DNA of 64,000 bases from positions 124,001-188,000 of the forward strand of contig JBFXHX010000003.1 of NCBI GenBank assembly GCA_050176585.1, in the 5' to 3' direction. Position 1 is the stretch's first letter. Each line of letters starts with the position of its first letter. This document shows, one piece after another, positions 46,300 to 54,904 of the stretch. The translations under genes were made by a program, and so were the position numbers. Under the pieces are notes generated by a model that saw only the letters and a list, made by a program, of their open reading frames with translations, searched no databases and was not told the DNA's origin. The stretch is from CAYYWP01 sp050176585 (lineage in GTDB: Bacteria > Desulfobacterota > Binatia > HRBIN30 > CADEER01).

Positions 46300-48068
46300 G
46301 CACCCTCCGCGCCGCTCCGCGCGGCGCGCGCGCCGGCCGCCCACAGCTCGCGGTGCTTGGCGACGCTATGCGCCAGATCGATGGGGACCTCGATGACTTC
46401 GGCGCGCGGCGATGCCAGCGCGGCCGCGAGCGCGTCGCGGAACGCGGCGGGGCTCGCCGCGCGCGCAAAGCCGCAGCCGTACATCTCCACGCCACCGCGC
46501 AGGTCGAGCCCGTGCGGCGTGCGGATGAACTGCTCGTACACGGCGCTCTCATCGGCGATGGGTAGATAAGAGAAGATTCCGCCTCCGTCGTTGTTGCACA
46601 CCACGAACACGGCGCGGATGCCGTGCCGCTTGACCGCCATCAGCCCATTGAGGTCGTGGATGAACCCGAGATCGCCGGTGAGCGCGATCGTCGGCCCATC
46701 GGTGGCCGCGGCGACGCCCAGCGCGGTGGATGCAAACCCGTCGATGCCATTGACGCCGCGGTTGCAGAGCACGCGCCGGCGCCGCGCGCCGCCGGCCCAG
46801 AAGGTGTCGAGATCGCGCGTCGCCATGCTGTTCCCCACCATGAGCGTCGCGCCGTCGGGCAGCTCGGCGGCGAGGGTCGCGACCACGCTGCCTTCGAACG
46901 GCTCGGCGATCGAGGCGAGGCCGCGGGTCAGCGCGGCTCGGGCGGCGTGATCCGCGCGCAGCCAGGTCTCCAGCCACGCCGAGCGCGGCCGCGGCGGCAC
47001 GCGCTGCGCGAGCGCGCGGCAGAGCGGGGCGATGTCGGCGGGCACGATCTCGGTGGCGCAGTGCAGCGGGTCGTCCCAGCCGCCGGCGGGGTCCACGACG
47101 ACGTGCCGGCGGCTCGGGCGGTCGCGCAGCCACAGCATCAGCGCCTTCGAGATGGGCAGTGGGCCGATGCGCAGCACGAGATCCGGCGACAGGCGATCGG
47201 CGAGGCCGCCGTCGCGCAGCAGGAGGTCGTAGCCGGCGACCACCTGTGAGCGGTCGTGCGCACCGTCGCGCAGCTGTGCGGTCGCATCGGCGAGGATCGG
47301 CCAGCCGCAGCGCGCGGCGAGCTCCGCGATGCTGGCGCACGTCGCCGCATCGGCATCGAGCGGCCCGCAGACGATGACGCCGCGCGGCGCCGCGCCGAGC
47401 TGCTCCGCGAGCGCATCGAGCCCAGCCGGGTTCGGGAGCCGGGTCGGGGCGTGCGATATCGCTGCAGCGGGGTGGTCGGCACCCGGGCGGAGGTCGACTG
47501 CCGACTCTGGGCCGAGCGGCTCGCGAAACGGGAAGTTCAGGTGGACGGGCCCGGCGGGCGCCGCGGCGGCGGTGGCGACGGCGCGGGTTCCGAGGCTGCG
47601 GAAATACGGTGCGCCGGCCGCGGGGTCGCCGACCTCACAAAACCACTTGGCCTGATCGCCGTAGAGCTTCAGCTGATCGATAGCCTGAAACGCCCCGCAC
47701 TCGCGCAACTCGGGCGGTCGGTCGGCGGTCAGCGCGATCAACGGCACGTGCGCGTAGCGCGCCTCGATCAGGGCGGGGAAGAAATGGGCAGCCGCGGTGC
47801 CCGACGTGCTGAGCACGGCGGCCGGCGCGCGCGACGTTTTCGCCAGGCCGAGCGCGAAGAACGCCGCGCTGCGCTCGTCGATGTGGGACCAGCACCGCAG
47901 GCGCGCATCGTGGGCGAGCACCAGGGCGAGCGGCGTGGAGCGGGCGCCCGGTGCGATGCACACCTCGCGCAGGCCGGCGCGGGCCAGGCCGTCGACGAAG
48001 GCGCGCACGGCGCTGTAGGTGGCCGCGCTCGAGCGCTGCATCGAGCGGGCGGCGGCTGCGCCGTCCAT
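46296..48068 (-). CDS. menD: SEPHCHC synthase (2-succinyl-5-enolpyruvyl-6-hydroxy-3-cyclohexene-1-carboxylate synthase)
   Basis: The protein has 590 residues. This ThDP enzyme adds the succinyl-semialdehyde unit from 2-oxoglutarate to isochorismate. The N-terminal pyrimidine-binding domain has CIAPGARSTPLALVLA and the cofactor-activating Glu in WSHIDERSAAFFALGLAK (Glu65). The C-terminal ThDP/Mg motif is TGDLGFIHDLNGL. The middle domain is the usual weakly conserved transhydrogenase-like part. ATG at 48068 shares one base with the menF stop (TGATG); GTG at 48071 is possible. The end overlaps menH by 4 nt. Length and motif order match MenD across bacteria. Confidence 0.95.
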   Translation of the reverse strand: MDGAAAARSMQRSSAATYSAVRAFVDGLARAGLREVCIAPGARSTPLALVLAHDARLRCWSHIDERSAAFFALGLAKTSRAPAAVLSTSGTAAAHFFPALIEARYAHVPLIALTADRPPELRECGAFQAIDQLKLYGDQAKWFCEVGDPAAGAPYFRSLGTRAVATAAAAPAGPVHLNFPFREPLGPESAVDLRPGADHPAAAISHAPTRLPNPAGLDALAEQLGAAPRGVIVCGPLDADAATCASIAELAARCGWPILADATAQLRDGAHDRSQVVAGYDLLLRDGGLADRLSPDLVLRIGPLPISKALMLWLRDRPSRRHVVVDPAGGWDDPLHCATEIVPADIAPLCRALAQRVPPRPRSAWLETWLRADHAARAALTRGLASIAEPFEGSVVATLAAELPDGATLMVGNSMATRDLDTFWAGGARRRRVLCNRGVNGIDGFASTALGVAAATDGPTIALTGDLGFIHDLNGLMAVKRHGIRAVFVVCNNDGGGIFSYLPIADESAVYEQFIRTPHGLDLRGGVEMYGCGFARAASPAAFRDALAAALASPRAEVIEVPIDLAHSVAKHRELWAAGARAARSGAEGA

Positions 48069-49462
48069 CACAGCTCCATCAGGGCGGCGAGCAGGGGCTG
48101 GAGCTTGAGGCGGGTCTCGGCGAGCTCCGCTTCAGCGTCGGAGCCGGCGACGATGCCCGACCCGGCAAACAGCAGCGCTTCGCGGTCGCGCACCAGGGCG
48201 GAGCGGATCGCCACCGCGAACTCGCCGTCTCCGCTGGCGTCGAACCACCCCACCGGACCGGCGTACCAGCCGCGCTCGAGGTCCTCGTGCTCGGCCAACG
48301 CGGCGAGCGCCGCGGCGCGCGGATGGCCGGCCACTGCGGGTGTGGGATGAAGCTCGGCGACGACCTCGAGGATGTGCGGCGCGCTGCGCAGCGTGCCGCG
48401 AATCGGCGTGACCAGGTGCTGGACGTTCGGCAACCGCAGGATCGCCGGCGCCGGCCCGCAGGTCAGCTCGCTGCAGAACAGGCGCAAGGCCCGCGCCAGC
48501 GCATCGACGACGACGGCGTGTTCGCGCCGCTCCTTGTCGCTGGCGAGGAGCGCCCGCGCGAGCTCGTCATCGGCATCGACGGTCGTGCCGCGCGCGCTGG
48601 AACCGGCGACCGCGGTCGTCTCGACCGCCCGGCCGTGCACGCGCACCAGCAGCTCCGGCGTCGCGCCGAGGAAATCCCCCGCGGCCGCCCCGATCCAGAA
48701 GCTCGTACAGCTCGGATAGCTCTGCCCCAAGCGCGCGACGGCGCGCGCACAGTCCATGGCGCGGCTCGCGGTGACCCGGCAGGTGCGCGCGAGTACGAGC
48801 TTGTCGAACCGGCCGGCGCCGATGTCCGCGACCGCGGCGCTGACGGCGCGTTTCCAGTCCCGTGCATCGGGCTCCGCCGCAGCCGAGTAGCGGCGGCCCG
48901 ACTCCTCCGCAGCCGGTGCCGTGCTCCACTCGCGCACCTGCCCGCTCGCGTGCGCGAGGCGGCGCGCCGTCGCCTGCGGATGGCCGTCCGGTTCGACCAG
49001 CGCATTCACCACGAGCGCCGCCTCGCCGTCGCGGCGCACGATGGTCGCGCGCGGCACGGCCACGCGCGCGGCGGGAAACCCCGTCCAGTCCCCGCCGGGA
49101 GCCGCTGGAGAGAACGCAAACGCGCCGATCGCGACTGGCGGCAGGCCGCCCTCGACCACGGCGTCCGCGAACAGGGCCTGCGTGACATCCGCCACGCGCG
49201 CGAAGCGCGCGGCGCCGTCGGCCTCTGCGGCCCAGGCGGTGCCGAACGCGGCGATGGCGACGCGGTCGCTGCCGCGGCCGAACAGCGCCGTGGCCTCACC
49301 CTGCGCGCGCGCGGCGGCGATCAGCTGAAGCGGATCGACGGCGCCGGCGAGGGGCCGTGCCACGCTGAGCAGCACCGGGCGGCCGCAGGCGCGGGCGCGC
49401 GCGTGCGCGATCTCGAGGCTACCGGAGGCGCCGGCGGCGGAGGCGGCGAGGCCGAGATCCAT
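48068..49462 (-). CDS. menF: Isochorismate synthase
   Basis: The protein has 464 residues. It isomerises chorismate to isochorismate, the committing step of menaquinone synthesis. The C-terminal chorismate-binding domain carries ELHPTPAVAGHPRAAAL, GWYAGPVGWFDASGDGEFAV and SGIVAGSDAEAELAETRLKL, which hold the Mg and substrate contacts of the MenF/EntC family. KLVLARTCRV marks the start of that domain. The N-terminal 180 residues are Ala-rich and less conserved. It starts 2 bp after menG and overlaps menD by 1 bp. EntC or salicylate synthase would look similar, but the operon fixes the menaquinone role. Confidence 0.94.
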   Translation of the reverse strand: MDLGLAASAAGASGSLEIAHARARACGRPVLLSVARPLAGAVDPLQLIAAARAQGEATALFGRGSDRVAIAAFGTAWAAEADGAARFARVADVTQALFADAVVEGGLPPVAIGAFAFSPAAPGGDWTGFPAARVAVPRATIVRRDGEAALVVNALVEPDGHPQATARRLAHASGQVREWSTAPAAEESGRRYSAAAEPDARDWKRAVSAAVADIGAGRFDKLVLARTCRVTASRAMDCARAVARLGQSYPSCTSFWIGAAAGDFLGATPELLVRVHGRAVETTAVAGSSARGTTVDADDELARALLASDKERREHAVVVDALARALRLFCSELTCGPAPAILRLPNVQHLVTPIRGTLRSAPHILEVVAELHPTPAVAGHPRAAALAALAEHEDLERGWYAGPVGWFDASGDGEFAVAIRSALVRDREALLFAGSGIVAGSDAEAELAETRLKLQPLLAALMEL

Positions 49463-49464
49463 CG

Positions 49465-50157
49465 TCAGCGCTCACCGAGCAGCAGTTGCGCGACGCCGCC
49501 GAACAGGCGGTGCTTGCGCGCGGTGCGGAAGCCCGCCGCCGCGATCAGCTCGAGCAGCCCCGGCTCCGGTGGCAGGTAGGCCGTCGACTGCGGCAGGTAG
49601 GCATACGCCTCGCGGTCTGAGAGCAGCGCGCCGATGAACGGCACGGCGCGGCGGAAGTAGAACGCATGGCCCCAGCGCAACACGCGGTGGCGGGGCTCGT
49701 CCACCTCCAGCAGGGCGAGGCGACCGCCTGGCCGCAGCACCCGCGCCGCCTCGGCGAGCACGACGGGAATGGAGGTGAAGTTGCGCAGCGTGAACGCGCT
49801 GGTCACCACGGTGGCGACGCCGCCGCGGAACGGGAGCCGGCCGGCATCGGCGCGCACGAGCGCGTCGGCCGCGCCGCGCGCGTGCGCGCCGGCGAGCATA
49901 CGGGCGGCGAAGTCGACGCCGATCACGCGCGCACCGGCCGCGCGCGCGATCTCGCACATGTCGCCGGTGCCGCAGCCGAGATCGAGCACGACGTCGCCGC
50001 GGCCGATGCCGAGGAGGCGCGCCGTGTGCCGCCGCCAGCGCTGGTCGAGTCGGAACGTCAGCAGCCGGTTCATGAGGTCGTAGCGGGGGGCGATGCGGTC
50101 GAACATGGCCGCCACCACGGCCGCTTTCGCGGCGGGATCGGGCAGGTTCACCGCCAT
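49465..50157 (-). CDS. menG: Demethylmenaquinone methyltransferase
   Basis: The protein has 230 residues. It transfers methyl from SAM to demethylmenaquinone, the last step. The family opening MFDRIAPRYDLMNRLLTF is followed by motif I VVLDLGCGTGDMCEIA, then SAFTLRNFTSIPVVLAEAAR and RPGGRLALLEVDEP, which define UbiE/MenG. The ubiquinone branch is unlikely since the whole operon is menaquinone-specific. ATG at 50157 overlaps the merR stop by 10 nt. It lies 2 bp before menF, so regulator, methyltransferase and synthase genes are read as one unit. Confidence 0.94.
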   Translation of the reverse strand: MAVNLPDPAAKAAVVAAMFDRIAPRYDLMNRLLTFRLDQRWRRHTARLLGIGRGDVVLDLGCGTGDMCEIARAAGARVIGVDFAARMLAGAHARGAADALVRADAGRLPFRGGVATVVTSAFTLRNFTSIPVVLAEAARVLRPGGRLALLEVDEPRHRVLRWGHAFYFRRAVPFIGALLSDREAYAYLPQSTAYLPPEPGLLELIAAAGFRTARKHRLFGGVAQLLLGER

Positions 50158-50897
50158 GCGACCTCGAGCCGGCGTGCTTCGATGTCCGCGACGGCGCGGT
50201 CCAGCTCGCCGCCGTCGGTCTGCGCGCGCAGGCGCGCGAGCGCGCGCTGCAGCAGCGTGCGCTGAAAATGCAGCGCCACCAGGGTGGTGGCGGCGGGGAC
50301 GAGCTGGCGGAACAGCTCCGCGACCCGCTGCGGATCGCGATCGCGCCCGCTCTGTTCGTGCACGAAGCGATCGAACAGGGCGACCGCTTCACCGGCGAGC
50401 GCGTCGACATTCTGTGCGTGCTGCACCGCGAGCTGCATCACCTCAGGCAACGGCAGGCCGGCGCCCAATATCGCCAGCGCGGCGCGCGCCATGCGCACAT
50501 CGGCCTCGCCGTACCGCGCCTCACCCGCGCCGCTCAGCGGCGTCAGCAGTCCGGCCGCCTCTACCGACGCGAGCAATGCCTCGGGCACGCCGGCCGCGGC
50601 GGCGAGCTCGGCGCGCGTGAACGACGGCTCCCCGCGCTCGTCGGACACGGCTGCGAGCAGGGCCGCGGTCTTGGATCGCTTGCCGCCCGCGGCGAGGAGC
50701 CGCTTGACCACGGCGAGCGAAAACCCCTCCGCTTGATACCGCTTGATGCGCTTCAGCGTGCTGAGATGGCTCGCACCGTAGCGGGCACGGCGCCCTTGTC
50801 GGCGGGGCGGCGCGAGCAACCCGCGCGCTTGGTAGAAGCGAATCGTGTCGATCGCCACCCCCGCGGCTTCGGCCAGTTGCTCGACCGTGTACTCCAT
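50148..50897 (-). CDS. MerR-family regulator with two tandem MerR-type HTH units
   Basis: The protein has about 249 residues. Unit one (residues 3-68) is a standard MerR winged helix: YTVEQLAEAAGVAIDTIRFY, then GLLAPP and ARYGASHLSTLKRI. Unit two (residues 93-157) repeats the order: FTRAELAAAAGVPEALLASV, then GLLTPL and ARYGEADVRMARAA. The rest is helical, with no Cys cluster or obvious ligand site. It is the first gene of the men operon and overlaps menG, so it probably controls menaquinone synthesis and its own expression. ATG at 50897 begins the helix directly; GTG at 50906 would add three residues. The inducer is unknown. Confidence 0.85.
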   Translation of the reverse strand: MEYTVEQLAEAAGVAIDTIRFYQARGLLAPPRRQGRRARYGASHLSTLKRIKRYQAEGFSLAVVKRLLAAGGKRSKTAALLAAVSDERGEPSFTRAELAAAAGVPEALLASVEAAGLLTPLSGAGEARYGEADVRMARAALAILGAGLPLPEVMQLAVQHAQNVDALAGEAVALFDRFVHEQSGRDRDPQRVAELFRQLVPAATTLVALHFQRTLLQRALARLRAQTDGGELDRAVADIEARRLEVAWR

Positions 50898-50904
50898 CGC
50901 CAAC

Positions 50905-50915
50905 ACTCTTAGAGT
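50905..50915. promoter_or_regulatory. Short palindrome upstream of merR, possible operator
   Basis: ACTCTTAGAGT is a perfect 5+1+5 palindrome 8 bp before the chosen merR start. It lies in an AT-richer stretch (50901-50932), unusual for this DNA. It could be an autoregulatory site. MerR proteins normally bind longer dyads between -35 and -10, and no clear promoter pair frames it. Confidence 0.25.
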
Positions 50916-51047
50916 AATCGCTCATACATTCAAGCCCGGGTCGAAAGCCGCCGCGCGATCCGTGAAATGGGGCCCAATCCGGTAGAATCTGCCCCTTTGC
51001 GGGCAAATTCGTTGCATCTGAACGCCCCGAATGGTTTTCTCCGCGCC

Positions 51048-51320
51048 ATGGCGGCCGCGGTCGAATGCGAGCAACTGCTGGAGCATCTGGAGCGCACCAC
51101 GCGCCTGAACCGGGCCGAGGCCGAGCGCGTGGTCGCCGAAGTGCTCGAGTATTTCGCCGAGCCGGTGGAGGATTTCGTCGCGCGCCGTCATCTCGAGCTG
51201 CGCGCCGAAGGCTGCAAGAACCCGGACATCTTCACCCGGATTCGCGCCGAAGTGCGCACGCGGCGCTTCGCGGTCCCGGCGCTGAGCGAACGACAGGTGC
51301 GCAGGATCGTCTACGGGTGA
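51048..51320 (+). CDS. Conserved-looking 90-residue hypothetical protein
   Basis: The 90-residue product starts at ATG 51048; upstream in-frame codons from 50967 could extend it by 27 residues. It is predicted mostly helical and is highly charged: EQLLEHLERTTRLNRAEAER, then EVLEYFAEPVEDFVARRHLE and a C-terminal FAVPALSERQVRRIVYG. There is no signal peptide or membrane segment. The regular heptad-like Leu/Val spacing suggests a helical bundle or a small nucleic-acid-binding protein. It lies 64 bp before glmS on the same strand and may be co-transcribed. I do not recognise the family. Confidence 0.6.
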   Translation: MAAAVECEQLLEHLERTTRLNRAEAERVVAEVLEYFAEPVEDFVARRHLELRAEGCKNPDIFTRIRAEVRTRRFAVPALSERQVRRIVYG

Positions 51321-51384
51321 GTGCGGGGATGGGGCGGGCCAGGGCGCGCTGCGGGCAGCGCAGCTGAGTGACGGGGAGAGCATC

Positions 51385-53205
51385 ATGTGTGGAATCGTCG
51401 GGTATGTGGGCCGGCAGGACGCGCTGCCGATCTTGATCGCGGGGCTGCATCGGCTCGAGTATCGAGGCTACGATTCCTCGGGCGTGGCGCTGCTCACCCG
51501 CGGCGGCCTGAAAGTGCACAAAGCGGTCGGGAAGGTGCGGCAGATGGAGTCGAGCTTACCGCGGCGCCTGAAAGCGAGCGTGGGCATTGCGCACACGCGC
51601 TGGGCGACGCACGGCGAGCCGAGCGACGCCAACGCGCACCCGCATCTCGACTGTCGGGGCACGATCGCGGTCGTGCACAACGGCATCATCGAAAACGCCG
51701 CCGCGCTGCGCGCGGAGCTGCAGGCGAAGGGGCATGGCTTTCGCTCCGAGACCGACACCGAGGTGCTGGCGCACTTGATCGAGGCGTTCGGTGGCGAGCT
51801 CGACCGCGCCGTGCGCCAGGCCCTCTCGGTGATCGAGGGCACGTATGGCATCGCCGTGCTCGATGCGCGCCAGCCGGATCGCATCGTGGTGGCGCGCAAC
51901 GGCAGTCCGGTGATCCTCGGCATCGGGGAGCGCGAGATGTTCGTCGCCTCCGATGTCGCGGCCCTGGTGCGCCACACCGAACAGGTCGTCTATCTCGATG
52001 ACCGCGAAGTCGCCGTGCTCGAGGCCGGCGGTTTTCACACCGGTACGCTCGATGACCGGCCGACCGACAAAGCGCCGGCGACGGTGCAATGGGGGCAGGA
52101 GGCCTACGAGCGCGGCGACTACGAGCACTATATGCTCAAGGAGATCGCCGAGCAGCCCGAGGCGTGCGAGCGCACCCTGAAAGGCCGGATCGACCACCAG
52201 TTCCACACCGCGCATCTCGGCGGCCTGAACCTCACGCCGCGGGACCTGCTCGACATCAAGCGGGTGAAGGTGCTCGGCTGCGGCTCCGCGTACTACTCGG
52301 GGCTCGGCGGTGCGCATTTGATCGAGTGCTTGACGCGCGTCCCCGCCGACGCCGAGCCGGCGTCGGAGTTCCGCTACCGCAATCCCGTGATCGAGAAGGA
52401 TTGCCTGTACATCGCGGTCAGCCAGTCGGGTGAGACGGCCGATACGCTGGCCGCCGTCCACGAGGTGCAGCGCAAGGGAGGCCGCGTGCTCGGCATCGTG
52501 AACGTGGTCGGAAGCACGATCGCGCGCGCGTGCGACGGCGGCATTTACATCCACGCCGGCCCCGAGGTGTCGGTGGCGTCGACCAAAGTGTTCACGTGCA
52601 CGCTGGTCGCCTTCGCGCTGCTCGCGCTCTACCTCGGGCGTATCCGCGATCTGTCGCCGGCCGCCGGCAAGCGCCTGATCGAAGCACTGCAAAAGCTGCC
52701 GGATCAAATGCGCGACATCCTGCGCGGCGCGGACCGCATCCGCGCGGTGGCGCGCAAATACGCCGTGCGCCCGAACGCCTTCTACATCGGGCGCGCGAAC
52801 GGGTATCCGATCGCGCTCGAAGGGGCGCAGAAGCTCAAGGAGATCGCCTATGTGCACGCGGAGGCGTATCCCGCCTCGGAGCTGAAGCACGGTCCGCTGG
52901 CGCTGATCTGCCCGGAGACGCCGACGTTCGTCATCTTGCCGCGCGACCATCTGTACGACAAATCGCTGTCCTCGCTCGAAGAGGTGCGGGCCCGCCGCGG
53001 CCCGGTGATCGCGGTGACGCAGCCCGGCGATGAACGGCTGCCCGGCAAGGTGGATGATCTCCTCTCCGTGCCGGTGTCCGAAGCGGAGCTCAGTCCCGTG
53101 CTGCTCACGGTTCCGCTGCAGCTGTTCGCGTACTATGCCGCGGTCGAGCTCGGGCGCGACGTCGACCAGCCGAGAAACCTGGCCAAGAGCGTCACCGTCG
53201 AGTAA
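51385..53205 (+). CDS. glmS: Glutamine-fructose-6-phosphate aminotransferase (isomerizing)
   Basis: The protein has 606 residues. The mature nucleophile is Cys2 in MCGIVGYVG. The glutaminase domain runs to about residue 215, with HTRWATHGEPSDANAHPH and VVHNGIIEN. Two SIS sugar-isomerase domains follow, the first with CGSAYYSG and SQSGETADTL, the second with ALEGAQKLKEIAYVHAEAYP and ELKHGPLALI. The terminus DQPRNLAKSVTVE is the family ending. It makes glucosamine 6-phosphate from fructose 6-phosphate and glutamine, feeding UDP-GlcNAc for peptidoglycan and for the amino-sugar enzymes at 6195. ATG at 51385 has GGGGAGAG upstream. No glmS ribozyme-like leader is evident; the upstream gap is only 64 bp. 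Confidence 0.97.
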   Translation: MCGIVGYVGRQDALPILIAGLHRLEYRGYDSSGVALLTRGGLKVHKAVGKVRQMESSLPRRLKASVGIAHTRWATHGEPSDANAHPHLDCRGTIAVVHNGIIENAAALRAELQAKGHGFRSETDTEVLAHLIEAFGGELDRAVRQALSVIEGTYGIAVLDARQPDRIVVARNGSPVILGIGEREMFVASDVAALVRHTEQVVYLDDREVAVLEAGGFHTGTLDDRPTDKAPATVQWGQEAYERGDYEHYMLKEIAEQPEACERTLKGRIDHQFHTAHLGGLNLTPRDLLDIKRVKVLGCGSAYYSGLGGAHLIECLTRVPADAEPASEFRYRNPVIEKDCLYIAVSQSGETADTLAAVHEVQRKGGRVLGIVNVVGSTIARACDGGIYIHAGPEVSVASTKVFTCTLVAFALLALYLGRIRDLSPAAGKRLIEALQKLPDQMRDILRGADRIRAVARKYAVRPNAFYIGRANGYPIALEGAQKLKEIAYVHAEAYPASELKHGPLALICPETPTFVILPRDHLYDKSLSSLEEVRARRGPVIAVTQPGDERLPGKVDDLLSVPVSEAELSPVLLTVPLQLFAYYAAVELGRDVDQPRNLAKSVTVE

Positions 53206-53296
53206 GGCCGCCGGGTGCGGCGAGACACGCTCCCGAGTGTACCCGCCGCACCCGTGGCGGCCTGGCGCGCGAAGCGCGCCGCCCGGGACGGGCGGC
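53206..53296 (+). terminator. Three consecutive hairpins after glmS
   Basis: Directly after the glmS stop come three strong inverted repeats. The first has arms 53206-53222 and 53244-53262 (17 bp with a 2-nt bulge). The second is GGCGCGC-GAA-GCGCGCC (53264-53280). The third is GCCGCCCG-GGA-CGGGCGGC (53278-53296). No T tract follows. They probably block or end transcription and protect the glmS 3' end. Confidence 0.5.
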
Positions 53297-53578
53297 CCTG
53301 ACCGCTCCTCGGCCCAGTGCTACCGGTCTGCTTCATTTGACGGCGTGCTCACGCCGTAGCGGACGGATTAGCGGCCTACGCAAGCCGTGCAGCTAAGCCG
53401 TCAAATATTTTCGCGTGCCACCTCCAGTCGCCTCTGGTAGGTATTGGCCTGTCAGCGATGGGTGATTGACGGGGGGCTCGCCCGCGCTGCCGTGCGGACC
53501 GGCCGCCGGTGGGGAATAGCGGCCCGCGGCCGCTACATCTCGCGAACTGAGTGCACCTTCGGAACGGAGGGAGGAAGT
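53297..53578 (+). other. Leader region with overlapping alternative hairpins
   Basis: This noncoding stretch precedes the beta-helix lipoprotein gene. A perfect palindrome (53340-53357, 8-bp arms, 2-nt centre) overlaps the left arm of a perfect 10-bp inverted repeat (53335-53344 with 53397-53406, ATTTGACGGC). The two cannot form together, as in attenuators or switches. No riboswitch family is recognised. Confidence 0.35.
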
Positions 53579-54904
53579 ATGCGCAGTGGGCAGCAGTGGC
53601 GGGTGGCAATCGCCGGCGCGGCGCTGATGGGATTGGTCGTCGCGTGCGGCGATGACGATGACAATCGTACGGCGAACATCATCGTGACGACGTTGGCGGA
53701 TACCAGCGGGCCTGGGCCGTGTACCCTGCGCGATGCGATCAACCTCGCCAACGGCGATCCGGTGAGTGGCAGCCGCTGCAACAATGCGGTTCCGGGCGCC
53801 GACGCGATCGTGTTCGAGCAGGGCCTGACCGGCACCATCGCGCTCACGGACACGTTGCCGGCCATCACCGGTGAGGTGACGATCGCCGGTCCAGCCAGCG
53901 GCGGACCGATTACCGTCAGCGGAGAACACGAGGTTGGCGTCCTCGAGGTGGCATCGGGCGCAATGCTCGTGGTCGAAAATCTGACCATCGCCAACGGTGA
54001 TACGGCGTCGTCGGAAGGCGCGGGCATCATGAACGCGGGTGATCTCCGCGTGGAAAGCTGCTCGTTCAGCGGTAACCGGACCTCGGGGGCAGGCGGCGCG
54101 ATCGGCAACATCGGAGACGAGGTGCAGGTCGAGAACTGTGTGTTCACCAATAACGGTGCGGGAAGTGTCGGCGGCGCGATTACGAGCCGGAGCGGAGTCG
54201 TCTTTGTGATGAACAGCACGTTCTCCATGAACGTGTCGGGGGATGGCGGTGGCGGCGCCATACACATCGCCGGGGGCGGCTCTCTCACGGTGAACAGCAG
54301 CACCTTTGCCGCCAACAACAGCCGCGGTACGGGCGGTGCGGTCGAGACGAATGGCTCAGCGACGATCACCAACAGCACCTTTTCGGGCAACATCGCGATG
54401 GGATCCGGGGGAGCCCTCTCCGCCCGGAATGGCGCCAACGTGCAAATCAACGCCAGCACGTTCGCCGGCAACTCTGCGACGCAGTTCCCGGGCGGCGCGC
54501 TCTTCGTCCACTCCGGCGGCAACATCTCGATCAAGAGCTCGATCCTGGCTCGCGCGACCGACGTGTTCACTCCGAACTGCGCCACCTCGCCGAGCGGACC
54601 GATTGTGAATGCGACGTACAACATCTCCACCGATGCCTCTTGCGGTTTCGGCACCAGCACGGGCGCTGGCGGCCAGACGATCGGCGACAATGTGAATCCG
54701 ATGCTCGACCCGGAGGGGCTGCAGGACAACGGCGGACCCACCGAGACGATCGCGCTCCTCGCCGGCAGCCCCGCGATAGGGGCGATTCCCGACGGGGCCT
54801 GCACGGACCAGCACGGCAACGATATCCTCTTCGACCAGCGCGGCGAGCCGCGACCGGACGAGGCGCCGTGCTCGATCGGCGCCTACGAGTTCAACACGGA
54901 TTAG
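53579..54904 (+). CDS. Lipoprotein with right-handed beta-helix (CSLREAI-type, choice-of-anchor Q-like)
   Basis: The protein has 441 residues. A lipobox VVAC ends a short signal peptide, with Cys23 as the lipid site followed by GDDDD. PCTLRDAINLAN matches the CSLREAI motif that opens many secreted beta-helix proteins. Residues 95-330 carry repeated turns of the GGAI / NSTF kind, for example SCSFSGNRTSGAGGAI, NCVFTNNGAGSVGGAI and NSTFSGNIAMGSGGAL. The end GSPAIG, DQRG and IGAYEF is the usual closing of this protein class. GGAGG lies 4-5 nt before ATG 53579; an upstream in-frame extension to 53444 lacks this. It is probably on the cell surface or periplasmic face. Polysaccharide binding is common but unproven here. 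Confidence 0.85.
   Translation: MRSGQQWRVAIAGAALMGLVVACGDDDDNRTANIIVTTLADTSGPGPCTLRDAINLANGDPVSGSRCNNAVPGADAIVFEQGLTGTIALTDTLPAITGEVTIAGPASGGPITVSGEHEVGVLEVASGAMLVVENLTIANGDTASSEGAGIMNAGDLRVESCSFSGNRTSGAGGAIGNIGDEVQVENCVFTNNGAGSVGGAITSRSGVVFVMNSTFSMNVSGDGGGGAIHIAGGGSLTVNSSTFAANNSRGTGGAVETNGSATITNSTFSGNIAMGSGGALSARNGANVQINASTFAGNSATQFPGGALFVHSGGNISIKSSILARATDVFTPNCATSPSGPIVNATYNISTDASCGFGTSTGAGGQTIGDNVNPMLDPEGLQDNGGPTETIALLAGSPAIGAIPDGACTDQHGNDILFDQRGEPRPDEAPCSIGAYEFNTD

Noticed and set aside
53340..53470. Words resembling a c-di-GMP-I riboswitch (ACGCAAGCC, GGTAGGTA)
   Set aside because: The GGCAAACC element and pairing stems do not fit; similarity is limited to short words.
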